Of a DNA stretch of 64,000 bases, positions 36,878-45,571 are shown in pieces. Origin of the DNA: Vibrio galatheae. Its GTDB lineage: Bacteria; Pseudomonadota; Gammaproteobacteria; Enterobacterales; Vibrionaceae. Under the pieces are notes generated by a model. It was not told where the DNA came from, did no database searches, and saw nothing but the letters and a program-made list of their open reading frames with translations. The stretch covers positions 124,001 to 188,000 of the forward strand of contig NZ_JXXV01000018.1 in the NCBI RefSeq assembly GCF_000967545.1, given 5' to 3'. Within the stretch, counting starts at the first letter, position 1; every line of letters starts with the position of its first letter. The position numbers and the translations under genes were made by a program.

Positions 36878-36918
36878 TATGCTTCTCCTAAACTAAACGA
36901 TTAATAAACTAAAAAGAA

Positions 36919-37113
36919 TTATGCGTATGGTAGCATACGAGCAACTGCAGCCACTTCACACTTAGGAAGGATTGCATTTGGACGTAGCTGACGCTTGTTC
37001 TTAGTAGTACGCTTAGTCAGGATGTGACGTTTAGTAGCGTGCTTAAACTTAATACCACCAGCAGTTTTCTTAAAACGCTTAGCAGCACCTTTGTTGGTTT
37101 TCATCTTAGGCAT
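36919..37113 (-). CDS. rpmI: 50S ribosomal protein L35
   Basis: 64 residues starting at [17 protein letters not shown]; the open frame extends 12 codons further, but this is the conserved start with a GGAG site. It lies between infC and rplT, 41 bases before rplT. Very basic, with a typical C-terminal [15 protein letters not shown] stretch. Confidence 0.97.
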   Translation of the reverse strand: MPKMKTNKGAAKRFKKTAGGIKFKHATKRHILTKRTTKNKRQLRPNAILPKCEVAAVARMLPYA

Positions 37114-37235
37114 GATGAATAACTCCGCATTGTTGAGTTGTATAAACAATAGTAATTAGGGCGAATAAAACCCTACCGCTTCGGCCTTTTTGCAAAGGAA
37201 ATACGGCAGAGTTTCATTACTTGTAAAGCCGTTAA
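37114..37235 (-). promoter_or_regulatory. infC-rpmI leader, possible L20 operator
   Basis: The 122-base spacer contains a CCTTT-GCAA-AAAGG hairpin (minus strand, about 37186-37199) next to GCCGAAGCGG. In E. coli, L20 binds an RNA structure upstream of rpmI. The position fits, but the fold is only suggested by eye. Confidence 0.4.
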
Positions 37236-37787
37236 TTACTTCTTCTTAGGGGCAAGAACCATGATCATCTGACGGCCTTCGATACGATTTGGGAAAGATT
37301 CCACTACAGCAAGTTCTGCAGTGTCTTCTTTCAAGCGTTTAAGAACGTCAACACCGATGTCTTGGTGTGCCATTTCTCGGCCACGGAAGCGAATTGTTAC
37401 CTTCACTTTGTTGCCGTCTTCAAGGAAACGCGTCAGGTTGCGTAGTTTTACCTGATAGTCTCCAATATCAGTTCCAGGGCGGAATTTTACTTCCTTAATC
37501 TGAACCTGTTTTTGCTTTTTCTTCTGCTCTTTAGCAGACTTGCTCTTCTCAAAGAGGAATTTACCGTAGTCCATTACACGACATACTGGTGGCTCAGCAT
37601 TTGGGCTGATCTCTACTAGATCCATGCCTGCTTCTTCAGCTGCTGCTACCGCTTCTTGAATAGAAACAACACCAACTGATTCACCATCAGCGCCAGTTAA
37701 TCGAACTTCACGAACGCCACGAATTTCACCGTTTAAACGATGAGCATTTTGTTTGGCCGGTACTTGGCCGCGTCTTCCGCCTTTAAT
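37236..37787 (-). CDS. infC: Translation initiation factor IF-3, AUU start
   Basis: 183 residues when begun at the ATT at 37787; the first ATG in frame is 54 codons inside. The ATT is preceded by GGAGG (37796-37800) and followed by a typical IF-3 N terminus ([20 protein letters not shown]). The rare AUU start is the known basis for IF-3 autoregulation, since IF-3 rejects non-canonical starts. Domains: N domain to about 80, linker, C domain. The start lies 3 bases after the thrS stop, and its ribosome site is inside the last thrS codons. Confidence 0.96.
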   Translation of the reverse strand: MKGGRRGQVPAKQNAHRLNGEIRGVREVRLTGADGESVGVVSIQEAVAAAEEAGMDLVEISPNAEPPVCRVMDYGKFLFEKSKSAKEQKKKQKQVQIKEVKFRPGTDIGDYQVKLRNLTRFLEDGNKVKVTIRFRGREMAHQDIGVDVLKRLKEDTAELAVVESFPNRIEGRQMIMVLAPKKK

Positions 37788-37790
37788 AGT

Positions 37791-39719
37791 TTATTCCTCC
37801 AGATTGAGCTTACGGCTTGAAATCTCGTCTTGGATGTATGAAATAAAGTCATCCACTTTAAACTTGCCGAGATCTTTGCCTTTACGCGTACGTACTGCAA
37901 TTTCGCCAGCTTCCATCTCTTGGTCGCCACAAACAAGCATAAACGGTACACGCTTCAAAGTGTGTTCGCGGATTTTAAAGCCAATCTTCTCATTTCTCAA
38001 GTCCGCTTTAGCTCTAATTCCACATTTTTGTAGTTTTTGTGCCACTTCCTGAACATAATCCGACTGCTTGTCGGTAATATTCATGATTACAGCCTGTTCT
38101 GGCGATAACCATGTTGGGAAGAAGCCATAGTATTCTTCAATCAAAATACCGATGAATCGTTCAAGTGAACCTAAGATCGCACGGTGAATCATAACTGGCA
38201 CTTGGCGCTCGTTATTTTCATCCACATAAGTTGCACCTAAACGGCCTGGCAAGTTGAAATCTAGCTGCACAGTACCACATTGCCATGCACGGTCTAGACA
38301 ATCGTGAAGTGTAAACTCGATCTTAGGACCGTAGAATGCTCCTTCACCCTCTTGAATTTCATATAGAATATCCATTGCTTCAAGAGATTGCTTAAGTGCT
38401 TCTTCAGATTGATCCCAAATCTCATCTGAGCCAACTCGCTTCTCTGGACGAGTTGATAGCTTCACGACAATGTTGTCGAAACCAAATGTTTGGTACGTAT
38501 CGTAAACCATTTTAATACAAGAAGTCACTTCTTCTTGAATTTGGCTTTCTGTACAGAAGATGTGTGCATCATCTTGAGTAAAGCCACGAACACGCATAAT
38601 TCCGTGTAGTGCACCCGATGGTTCGTTACGGTGACATGAACCAAACTCAGCCATACGTAACGGTAGGTCGCGGTACGACTTCAGACCTTGGTTAAAAATC
38701 TGCACGTGACCCGGACAGTTCATTGGCTTAATCGCGTATTCACGGTTCTCAGAAGAAGTTGTGAACATGGCATCTGCGTATTTGTCCCAGTGACCCGAAC
38801 GTTCCCAAAGCACACGGTCCATCATTAGTGGACCTTTTACTTCTTGGTAACCGTACTCATCTAGCTTAGTTCGGATGAATACTTCTAGATCACGGAAGAT
38901 AGACCAACCATTGTGATGCCAGAACACCATACCTGGCGCTTCTTGCTGCATGTGGAACAAGTCTAGCTGCTTACCGATTTTACGGTGGTCACGCTTCGCG
39001 GCTTCTTCAAGGCGAGTTAAATGCGCTTTAAGCGCTTTCTTGTCGTGGAAAGCTGTACCATAGATACGTTGCAGCATCTTGTTGTCACTGTTACCACGCC
39101 AGTAAGCACCCGCTACATTAAGTAACGTAAAGTGCTGACAAAAACCCATATGTGGTACGTGTGGACCACGACACATATCGATGTATTCTTCATGATGGTA
39201 AAGACCCGGACGATCATCACGAGATACGTTCTCGTCTAGGATTTCCATCTTGTATGTTTCACCGCGAGCTTCGAATGCATCGCGTGCTTCCTGCCAGCTA
39301 ACCTTTTTCTTGATAACTTGGTATTTGGTCTTAGCTAGGTCTTTCATACGCTTTTCGATCTTTTCTAGATCTTCTTGCGTTAGAGAGTGTTCTAAGTCGA
39401 TATCGTAGTAAAAACCACTATCGATAGTCGGACCAATCGCCATTTTCGCTTCAGGGAAAAGCTGCTTGATCGCATGACCAAGAAGGTGAGCACATGAGTG
39501 GCGAACGATTTCTAGACCATCTACTTCATCTTTTACCGTGATGATTTCTAAGCTAGCATCTTGTTCGATAAGATCACAGGCATCAACACGATTTCCATCA
39601 ACACGTCCAGCAATGGTTGCTTTTGCAAGACCAGGGCCGATAGATTGCGCGACATCAAGAGTAGAAACTGGGTTGTCAAATTGACGCTGACTGCCGTCAG
39701 GAAGAGTGATAATAGGCAT
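37791..39719 (-). CDS. thrS: Threonyl-tRNA synthetase
   Basis: 642 residues from [15 protein letters not shown], the same length as E. coli ThrRS. Domains: TGS (1-60), editing domain with [15 protein letters not shown], class II catalytic core (motif 2 in [15 protein letters not shown], motif 3 in [14 protein letters not shown]), and anticodon-binding domain at the end. Zinc ligands of the core include the Cys in MNCPGHV and the His of DAHIF. The frame reaches 39842 but the added N terminus is the leader region. It is first in the operon with infC, rpmI and rplT. Confidence 0.98.
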   Translation of the reverse strand: MPIITLPDGSQRQFDNPVSTLDVAQSIGPGLAKATIAGRVDGNRVDACDLIEQDASLEIITVKDEVDGLEIVRHSCAHLLGHAIKQLFPEAKMAIGPTIDSGFYYDIDLEHSLTQEDLEKIEKRMKDLAKTKYQVIKKKVSWQEARDAFEARGETYKMEILDENVSRDDRPGLYHHEEYIDMCRGPHVPHMGFCQHFTLLNVAGAYWRGNSDNKMLQRIYGTAFHDKKALKAHLTRLEEAAKRDHRKIGKQLDLFHMQQEAPGMVFWHHNGWSIFRDLEVFIRTKLDEYGYQEVKGPLMMDRVLWERSGHWDKYADAMFTTSSENREYAIKPMNCPGHVQIFNQGLKSYRDLPLRMAEFGSCHRNEPSGALHGIMRVRGFTQDDAHIFCTESQIQEEVTSCIKMVYDTYQTFGFDNIVVKLSTRPEKRVGSDEIWDQSEEALKQSLEAMDILYEIQEGEGAFYGPKIEFTLHDCLDRAWQCGTVQLDFNLPGRLGATYVDENNERQVPVMIHRAILGSLERFIGILIEEYYGFFPTWLSPEQAVIMNITDKQSDYVQEVAQKLQKCGIRAKADLRNEKIGFKIREHTLKRVPFMLVCGDQEMEAGEIAVRTRKGKDLGKFKVDDFISYIQDEISSRKLNLEE

Positions 39720-39737
39720 TAAACTGTCCTTACAGTG

Positions 39738-39758
39738 GTGTTGCACACCAAGCAACAC
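39738..39758 (-). promoter_or_regulatory. thrS operator hairpin mimicking tRNA-Thr anticodon
   Basis: On the transcript a 7-bp stem (GTGTTGC / GCAACAC) closes the 7-base loop UUGGUGU. Positions equivalent to tRNA 32-36 read UUGGU, the same as the tRNA-Thr(GGU) loop (U33 then anticodon GGU). The AAGGA ribosome site (39727-39731) is 6 bases downstream. In E. coli, ThrRS binds a similar leader arm and represses its own translation. Confidence 0.82.
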
Positions 39759-39774
39759 ATGCAATTTAAAACGT

Positions 39775-39804
39775 GTCTTCAATATGAATTTGAGAATTAA
39801 AGAC
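39775..39804 (-). promoter_or_regulatory. Second arm of the thrS leader
   Basis: GTCTT (39775-39779) and AAGAC (39800-39804) can pair upstream of the anticodon-like hairpin, separated from it by an AU-rich single strand. This is the two-arm layout of the E. coli thrS operator. The stem is short, so confidence is limited. Confidence 0.5.
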
Positions 39805-39861
39805 GAGTGTCCTTGTCCTTTTGTGCGCAAATACGGATGCACAATTCAGGAAAGAACGCGT

Positions 39862-39889
39862 ATTGTAACGGATCAGCGCGAAATAACAA
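39862..39889 (-). promoter_or_regulatory. Probable thrS promoter
   Basis: On the minus strand: TTGTTA (39884-39889), a 16-base spacer, TACAAT (39862-39867). It would give a leader of about 135 bases containing the operator arms. Confidence 0.6.
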
Positions 39890-39929
39890 TCGAAGTCACA
39901 GAATTGATTGAGAAAAGTTTAAAATGTAC

Positions 39930-41429
39930 TCAGCTTAACCAGCTATTAATCACTTTACGGGCTTGTTCAGCCACCTCGCTGGCTAAAATGCCGATCTGAC
40001 CGACTTGTTGGGCGATTTGATCGGCAGCAACACTGTGGATTAATACACCAAATTTAGCCGCATCAGGTAATGACATGCCTTGGGCAATTAATGCAGCAAT
40101 AATACCAGTGAGCACATCTCCCATTCCCCCCGTCGCCATTGCAGGGCTGCCAGCTTGGCAAACATAGATATCTTGGCCATCATACACTAAGGTACCGGCC
40201 CCTTTTAACACAACGACGCCAGCGTATTTTTTATGCAAGTCTATTACGGCTTTAAAGCGGTCTTGCTCAACCTCACGTGTCGTACATGCCAATAGCCGCG
40301 CAGCTTCCCCTGGGTGAGGTGTGATAATTCTTAGCGCATCATGTTGAGGTTGTAGAGCCAATAAATTGAGACCATCAGCGTCCACCGCTTTAGGGAGTTG
40401 GCAGTTTGTCACCTGTTGATATAAAACTTGAGCCCAAGTATCTGTTCCAAGCCCGGGGCCAATTGCAATGACGTCAGCAAAGGCTAACGCTTGTTGCAGA
40501 GCTTCGTCTTCCTCTACCCATGCCTGCGTCATAACTTCTGGACACGCTACTTGAAGAGGCAATGCAGAGCTTGAGTGACATAAGGTTCGAACCAGCCCCG
40601 CACCACTTTTGACACTAGCGCTGGCGCAGAGGCGAATTGCGCCCGCATAGCCCTTATTGCCCCCAAGGCAGAGTATTCGACCATTATCTCCTTTATGCGC
40701 GGTTGCCCGACGTGTAGGCAGTGCGGCTTTAAACTGGCTAGGATTAATAAACTGACTGCTGGCTTTAGCTATTCGCTGAAATTCCTTTTCGATCCCAAGA
40801 CCGGCAAAATGAAGGTCTCCTACCACCGCCCTTGCTTGACCTGTCGTTAGCCCCTGTTTAACGCCAATAAAAGTCACAGTATGTAGAGCAACGACAACAT
40901 CACCCAAAACATCTCCTGTCTCAGAGCTCAGTCCAGAAGGCGTATCTATCGCTACGACTGGCAAATGAGTGTCATTTATCTGTTTAATAATGCGTTGCAG
41001 CGGTTTTCGAACCTCTCCAGTGAGCCCTGTCCCTAATAAACCATCAATAATGACGTCGGCTTCCAGTTGTTGGCAATTCAGCATCTCTAGAGGGCGAATC
41101 ACTCCACCACTAGCGAGCCACTCTTGTTTGGCTGTTTGCGCGTCACCAGAAATTTTTGACTCATCACCATAGACATATGTCGCTACTTTCAAGCCATCCT
41201 GTTTGGCAAGTTTCGCTACTACAAAGCCGTCGCCTCCGTTGTTACCTGTTCCAGCTAAAATTAAGATTCTCTTTGCGTTAGGGTATTGCTGCTTAACCAC
41301 GCCATATACGGCGTCTCCAGCGCGCAACATTAGTGTATACATCTCAACACCAGCACACTTGGCGGCTTGTAATTCACCCAATTTGACTTGTTGTCCGGTA
41401 TAGAGCGATAACGGAAGTTCAGGTTTCAT
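39930..41429 (-). CDS. nnr: Bifunctional NAD(P)H-hydrate epimerase/dehydratase
   Basis: 499 residues. Residues about 1-210 form the YjeF_N epimerase domain (AGTGNNGGDGFVVAKLA) and 225-495 the ADP-dependent dehydratase with a ribokinase-like fold (GGNKGYAGAI, ATGGMGDVLTGI). It repairs hydrated NADH and NADPH. E. coli has yjeF next to tsaE; here no tsaE is adjacent. It appears to be a single gene. Confidence 0.95.
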   Translation of the reverse strand: MKPELPLSLYTGQQVKLGELQAAKCAGVEMYTLMLRAGDAVYGVVKQQYPNAKRILILAGTGNNGGDGFVVAKLAKQDGLKVATYVYGDESKISGDAQTAKQEWLASGGVIRPLEMLNCQQLEADVIIDGLLGTGLTGEVRKPLQRIIKQINDTHLPVVAIDTPSGLSSETGDVLGDVVVALHTVTFIGVKQGLTTGQARAVVGDLHFAGLGIEKEFQRIAKASSQFINPSQFKAALPTRRATAHKGDNGRILCLGGNKGYAGAIRLCASASVKSGAGLVRTLCHSSSALPLQVACPEVMTQAWVEEDEALQQALAFADVIAIGPGLGTDTWAQVLYQQVTNCQLPKAVDADGLNLLALQPQHDALRIITPHPGEAARLLACTTREVEQDRFKAVIDLHKKYAGVVVLKGAGTLVYDGQDIYVCQAGSPAMATGGMGDVLTGIIAALIAQGMSLPDAAKFGVLIHSVAADQIAQQVGQIGILASEVAEQARKVINSWLS

Positions 41430-41504
41430 AGTTTAATGAGCAATCAGTGAGATAAGATAAGAGTAGACAACAACGCCAAGGAACACCTCGGCGTTGACTG
41501 GATA

Positions 41505-41942
41505 TTATGGTTGTTTAGACACTAAAGCTTCCGCAGTTGCGTCCTGTATTGATAGGAACAAGGAGCGAATTTCACCTGTTGGAGTACGCATAGGATTCAA
41601 GGTGATATTCTGATACATAAAATCCGCTTGCTGCGTCACGGGACGAACATTACGACATTTAAAAAGATAAGGACGTTGCTGCCATGTGATGAAACTACGA
41701 CACCCTAAATCATAGACTGGCTTTGTTTTTAACTTAAACCAATCTTTTGGAATTTCAGGAAACAACTCAAACAAAGACTTACCAATCGCGTCGTGCGCCT
41801 GTATGCCACTGTGGTGAGTCATGAAACCATTCCAGACTTGGACATTATGATCGCTATCAAGAACCACCAAGCCCAATTCAACGTTTTGCACCATATCCAC
41901 CATCCAGTGGAACTGCTCAAATTCAGCAGGAAGAGATAACAT
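41505..41942 (-). CDS. PAS-domain protein
   Basis: 145 residues made of one PAS fold (about 12-135: VELGLVVLDSDHNVQVWNGFMTHHSGI, then IGKSLFELFP), with no catalytic or output domain. A small-molecule or redox signal is possible. Its start overlaps the stop of the REC-CheC gene by one base (TAATG), so the two are translationally coupled and probably act in one signalling step. Confidence 0.85.
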   Translation of the reverse strand: MLSLPAEFEQFHWMVDMVQNVELGLVVLDSDHNVQVWNGFMTHHSGIQAHDAIGKSLFELFPEIPKDWFKLKTKPVYDLGCRSFITWQQRPYLFKCRNVRPVTQQADFMYQNITLNPMRTPTGEIRSLFLSIQDATAEALVSKQP

Positions 41943-42946
41943 TAAAAGTCCTCCATTAGGTACGAAAGTTTGTTATCAAGAAGTGGTAACGACTCATCAA
42001 CAAACATAAACAACAAATCACAACGAATAGACGTGCCATCAATGGTGTAACTGACTTCGAATGTCATGGTTTTACTGAAAGAACCCGTCGTTGAGGAAAT
42101 CACTGAGTCAATCGATATGTGTTGCCCGAGCAAAACCGGAGAGCTTTGGAAAAAGCGTACTTCGGCCTGCTCACCCAAGCCATTTAAGAAGGAACCCACA
42201 AGGATATTAGACACATCCATTAACAGCTCAAGTTCTTCAAGCTCTTCACTATCAGCGGGCACTTTCATCAATTTTTTCAGGTCGCTGACACTCGAATCAC
42301 TGAGCAATACCAAGGCTTCACCTGCGATCCCTTCCCCGCTAAACCCTTGACAGACACCAGAAACCTGATCATTTTCTGCGAGGTCGCGTAGCGCCATATG
42401 TAGCTCGCTGACCTCAAAAATATTCACATTAGGTAGGGGTAAATGAACAAATACGTCAAAGTGCCTTGCCAGAGCATCAGCCGCGCGGCCAATCGAAACG
42501 TTGGCCACTTCCATATAGATGTCACGACGACGTAAGATAGGCAACTCAATGGAAACCGGAGTGACAATTCGTGGCTGAGTTACAGGCTCAACTAACTCTT
42601 TAAGCACCTTGTTGAGCGCTTCTTTGTCAATTGGCTTCTGAATAAACGCTTTCGCGCCGAGAGCCATGACTCGTTCTTTAGCTTTAGGTTGAATATCGCC
42701 AGAAACGACCACAACAGGCACGTCAAATGCGCGCTTACCCATTTCCTCCAACGTACCAAAACCATCCAGTTCCGGCATAGTTAAATCCAAGAACATCAGC
42801 TTGAATTCGTTTTGTGCTAACTGTTCTAGTGCATCCAAACCGTGAACAGCAAAGTTGATATCAGCATTAAGCGAAGCAGGCAGTGAGCGAGCCATTTGTT
42901 TTCTCGCCAAAGCGGAGTCATCGCATATAAGTACCGGAAAAGACAT
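41942..42946 (-). CDS. Response regulator with CheC-like phosphatase domain
   Basis: 334 residues: a receiver domain (1-120, acidic pair D9/D10, phospho-acceptor D54 in LDLTMPELDG, Lys in FIQKPID) and a CheC/CheX-type domain (about 140-330). Two CheC active-site-like motifs are visible, DIYMEVAN and LLMDVSN, each followed by a glycine. CheC proteins remove phosphate from CheY-P. A receiver fused to CheC may control its own phosphorylation or that of another regulator. First gene of a two-gene unit with the PAS protein. Confidence 0.87.
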   Translation of the reverse strand: MSFPVLICDDSALARKQMARSLPASLNADINFAVHGLDALEQLAQNEFKLMFLDLTMPELDGFGTLEEMGKRAFDVPVVVVSGDIQPKAKERVMALGAKAFIQKPIDKEALNKVLKELVEPVTQPRIVTPVSIELPILRRRDIYMEVANVSIGRAADALARHFDVFVHLPLPNVNIFEVSELHMALRDLAENDQVSGVCQGFSGEGIAGEALVLLSDSSVSDLKKLMKVPADSEELEELELLMDVSNILVGSFLNGLGEQAEVRFFQSSPVLLGQHISIDSVISSTTGSFSKTMTFEVSYTIDGTSIRCDLLFMFVDESLPLLDNKLSYLMEDF

Positions 42947-43332
42947 GCGTACACCTACTCCTATCTATTATTTGTTTCTTTATTGAGTGTAACAAAAACA
43001 GTGGAGTACCGGGGACAACAGCGACACGTAAATTGATTAAAGTGATTTGTCTCACCTTGATATGCATATGTGTTGACTGGAACTTCCACCCTTATTGTTA
43101 GGTAAAGTATTGAGTCGTATACAGTGTGCGTCAAGAAAGTTGTGTGATTCGCTGTGCGGATTCACTGAATAAACAATTGCAGCCTGGCTGTTTAGAGCGA
43201 TTATTCGCCTATAAATTAGCAAATGTAGATTAAGAGCGTAGTCAGAAAAATGGGATAGAAACTAAATAATTGTCGAGAGGTAACCAAGGGTGAGAGCAGC
43301 AAGCCTTCCAAAGAAGGCTTACTACGTTAACT
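42947..43332. other. Intergenic region of about 386 bases
   Basis: It holds the REC-CheC promoter side and the 3' side of luxT. An 8-bp inverted repeat (AAGCCTTC / GAAGGCTT, 43301-43320) follows luxT but lacks a T-tract on either side. No ORF with a ribosome site and no recognisable RNA gene is seen. Confidence 0.4.
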
Positions 43333-43794
43333 TTATTGAGTCATACGAATCAGTGATTTACCAATCAACCACTCAAGCTCTTTCGCGCTACCTTGGCCTA
43401 ATTTTTCTTCACATACCGTGTATAAACGTTGGACAGCATTGCTTGCAAACTCATGCGAGTTTTGCGATGTCACAATGTGGTGGAACATCAAGCGAAGAAT
43501 GGCGCGAAACTCGTCATTATCTAACGCCGAAACCCAGCTAGATGAAAATTCGCTAACGCCTTTGTCAAACTCAATATGTTCAACAAACATTGTAAAAATA
43601 CGACCATCGAGCGCAGCGGTAAAATCTGTTTTCTTAGGAAAATGATGACTAATTCCCGTTCTGGATACTCCAGTTTGTTGGCTCAATGTTGTGTACGACA
43701 TTTTGTCGTAACCTAATCGCAATAGCTGGTCAACTACCGCATCCATAATTTTCTGAATGGTGATCTCGGTATCTTCTTTACTACGCTTTGGCAT
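43333..43794 (-). CDS. luxT: TetR-family quorum/swarming regulator LuxT (SwrT)
   Basis: 153 residues from MPKRSKEDTEITI, exactly the reported size of Vibrio LuxT; the frame extends 18 codons upstream. The N-terminal HTH is LSQQTGVSRTGISHHFPKKTDF. The rest is a TetR ligand/dimer domain. LuxT in V. harveyi and SwrT in V. parahaemolyticus regulate quorum-sensing RNAs, siderophore/luminescence and swarming genes. Identity rests on recall of the sequence and on the length. Monocistronic. Confidence 0.8.
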   Translation of the reverse strand: MPKRSKEDTEITIQKIMDAVVDQLLRLGYDKMSYTTLSQQTGVSRTGISHHFPKKTDFTAALDGRIFTMFVEHIEFDKGVSEFSSSWVSALDNDEFRAILRLMFHHIVTSQNSHEFASNAVQRLYTVCEEKLGQGSAKELEWLIGKSLIRMTQ

Positions 43795-44277
43795 GGTTAG
43801 GTTCTTCTCTCTGTATATCCGTCTGCAATTATTGACATCCCCAGGCACTTACTTGAGATTTACGCCGCATGTCAGACATCACCGAAAAGGATTCCACCCG
43901 ATTAAACCATACGGCTCATCTAATTGTAGTGAGGTGCAAGCTAATTTTCACAAAAAACACCATTGATGGATTTTATGAAACCCAGGGAATTTATCTTTTT
44001 GTTTATATAATAATGACGGCCGATAATCTTACAAAATCTTGATGCTTACAACTAATTGGATAAGATTCTGACATAATACCTACACGCATTTTCGTATTTT
44101 ATTGACTCACATCACACTTAAATGTGAATAATTATCATGTCATATAACGGTAATAAATCTCTATAGCCAATCAATCATGCTGCGACTTCGAGTCAAAATA
44201 GCACACCGTTTTTTTATAGATTCCCTGCCAATTACTGGTTAATATAGCCTTACTATTTGTAAGAGGATTTAATTGAG
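43795..44277. other. Intergenic region of about 480 bases
   Basis: An AT-rich spacer between luxT and the YfcZ-like gene. It contains a near-palindrome TCACACTTAAATGTGA (44112-44127), which is the reverse arrangement of a CRP half-site pair and may bind another regulator. No ORF or RNA gene is evident. Confidence 0.4.
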
Positions 44278-44571
44278 ATGAGCACCGAACCAGAACAAGT
44301 TTGTGAAGCCTGCGGCTGCGCAGGAGAAATCGGCTTCATCATTAAAGAAGGTGATGATGTTGCAGAGGTTTCAATCTTTGCAGCAGGTAAGACACTACTC
44401 GAAGCTGAATTAAACAAATACATTGAAATGGCGAAACAAGTATGCGCCAACGTCGAATATGAAATCTCTCCAGTCACTGAAGATTCAACAGAGCTTACCG
44501 CTCGCTTTAAGTTTGAAGTTAGCGCCGAGAAACTCATCTTTGAACTGAAAAGTCGCTCTTTAGCGCGATAA
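44278..44571 (+). CDS. YfcZ/YiiS-family (DUF406) protein
   Basis: 97 residues with the family pattern: CEACGCAGEIGFIIKEGDD at the N terminus (three Cys close together) and a C-terminal FKFEVSAEKLIFELKSRSL. E. coli YfcZ and YiiS are small cytoplasmic proteins of unknown function. AAGAGG ribosome site. Monocistronic with a downstream terminator. Confidence 0.88.
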   Translation: MSTEPEQVCEACGCAGEIGFIIKEGDDVAEVSIFAAGKTLLEAELNKYIEMAKQVCANVEYEISPVTEDSTELTARFKFEVSAEKLIFELKSRSLAR

Positions 44572-44593
44572 CCTGCGTCTTTTCCTAGGCTAA

Positions 44594-44620
44594 AAACGGG
44601 CGATTCAGCCCGTTTCTCTT
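44594..44620 (+). terminator. Terminator after the YfcZ-like gene
   Basis: An 8-bp stem (AAACGGGC / GCCCGTTT, 6-base loop) followed by CTCTTTCTC. Confidence 0.75.
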
Positions 44621-44697
44621 TCTCTACACATTAATATTATTGATCTATTTGAAGCGAGATTTATTATTAAGTATTAGCTGTCTCTACATCGAAGACT

Positions 44698-45297
44698 ATG
44701 TTACGCCTTTTTTTTACCATTTTATTGCTTGTAGGCTCAACCAACGCACACAGCGCTGCGCTTGATCCCTTTCGTATTCTCAATCATCTCGATAATTATG
44801 GGAACTTAGATCTTCGTAACAAGCCCTATACCGAACTTCCAAGTGGGCTTGTCATCAAGGGTAATCTCAATATAGCTAAAACCTCAATCAAATCCTTACC
44901 TCAAGACTTAGATATACAAGGCAGCCTCACCGCAACCAACTGTGGCCTAAGTAAGATAAATAAAGGAGTTCAAATCAAGGGCTACGCAAATCTGTTAGGC
45001 TCGCAAATCCAACGCTGGCCTTCTGGTATTAAAGTAGGCGGCTACATCAATCTGACAGATACACCACTCAATTCACTTCCTCCACGACTACGAGTCAAAG
45101 GCGATCTCAGTGTGATTAGAACGCCTCTAGAAACCTTACCAGAAGGACTCATCGTCGAGGGCAACCTATATATTGGAGGTTCTAACATTAGTGAATTTCC
45201 TGACACTATGACAGTGAATGGCAATATCTTCCTCGGAGGAAACCGTATTTCTAAGTGGCCGACCAATTTAACCTTAGGTGGTGCCGTCGCGCCCTAA
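44698..45297 (+). CDS. Secreted protein of eight 20-residue leucine-rich-type repeats
   Basis: 199 residues. Residues 1-21 form a signal peptide (ending HSAA). Residues 36-195 are eight consecutive repeats, each exactly 20 residues, with the approximate consensus NLxIxxTxIxxLPxGLxVxG, and the protein ends with four more residues. The 20-residue period with LP resembles the short bacterial LRR type (YopM/IpaH) and predicts a curved beta-solenoid. There is no catalytic domain, lipobox or membrane anchor, so it is likely periplasmic or released and binding in role. Partner unknown. A GAAG site precedes the ATG only loosely. Confidence 0.7.
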   Translation: MLRLFFTILLLVGSTNAHSAALDPFRILNHLDNYGNLDLRNKPYTELPSGLVIKGNLNIAKTSIKSLPQDLDIQGSLTATNCGLSKINKGVQIKGYANLLGSQIQRWPSGIKVGGYINLTDTPLNSLPPRLRVKGDLSVIRTPLETLPEGLIVEGNLYIGGSNISEFPDTMTVNGNIFLGGNRISKWPTNLTLGGAVAP

Positions 45298-45509
45298 GCA
45301 TTTAACTTAACCCTGGCTGGGTAAGCGATTCACTTTGTTACTAATTGACACAGCTTTGACTGGTCATATCTCGCACAGCAATCTGTTATCATGTATAATC
45401 TAACGCTAAAGTAAGCCGCCACAAGTTAACTTCAGCATACGCTGGATGACGATAGCCTAGTAATTATCTCTATCCTAACCAGTGGCGAACCCGTACTAGC
45501 ATTGTCAAA

Positions 45510-45534
45510 GGTGTCTTAATTGTCACCTTTTCTC
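45510..45534 (+). promoter_or_regulatory. Leader hairpin before the orphan gene
   Basis: AAAGGTG / CACCTTT form a 7-bp stem with a 10-base loop followed by TCTCG, about 40 bases before the next gene. It could be an attenuator, or the terminator of a short upstream transcript. A TATAAT hexamer lies about 115 bases further up, near 45400. Confidence 0.45.
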
Positions 45535-45571
45535 GTCGTTAGATTGATAGACGTTTAATAGTGTGCATATT

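Noticed and set aside
37236..37625. IF-3 starting at the first in-frame ATG
   Set aside because: This would give a protein missing its N-terminal domain; the ATT at 37787 has a strong ribosome site and a conserved N terminus.
39720..39842. Longer thrS reading frame with 41 extra N-terminal residues
   Set aside because: The extra region is the leader with operator arms; the start at 39719 gives the conserved 642-residue enzyme and has its own AAGGA site.
43301..43320. luxT terminator
   Set aside because: The 8-bp inverted repeat has no T-tract on either strand, so I noted it only within the intergenic entry.
44112..44127. CRP-binding site upstream of the YfcZ-like gene
   Set aside because: The half-sites face the wrong way (TCACA...TGTGA rather than TGTGA...TCACA).
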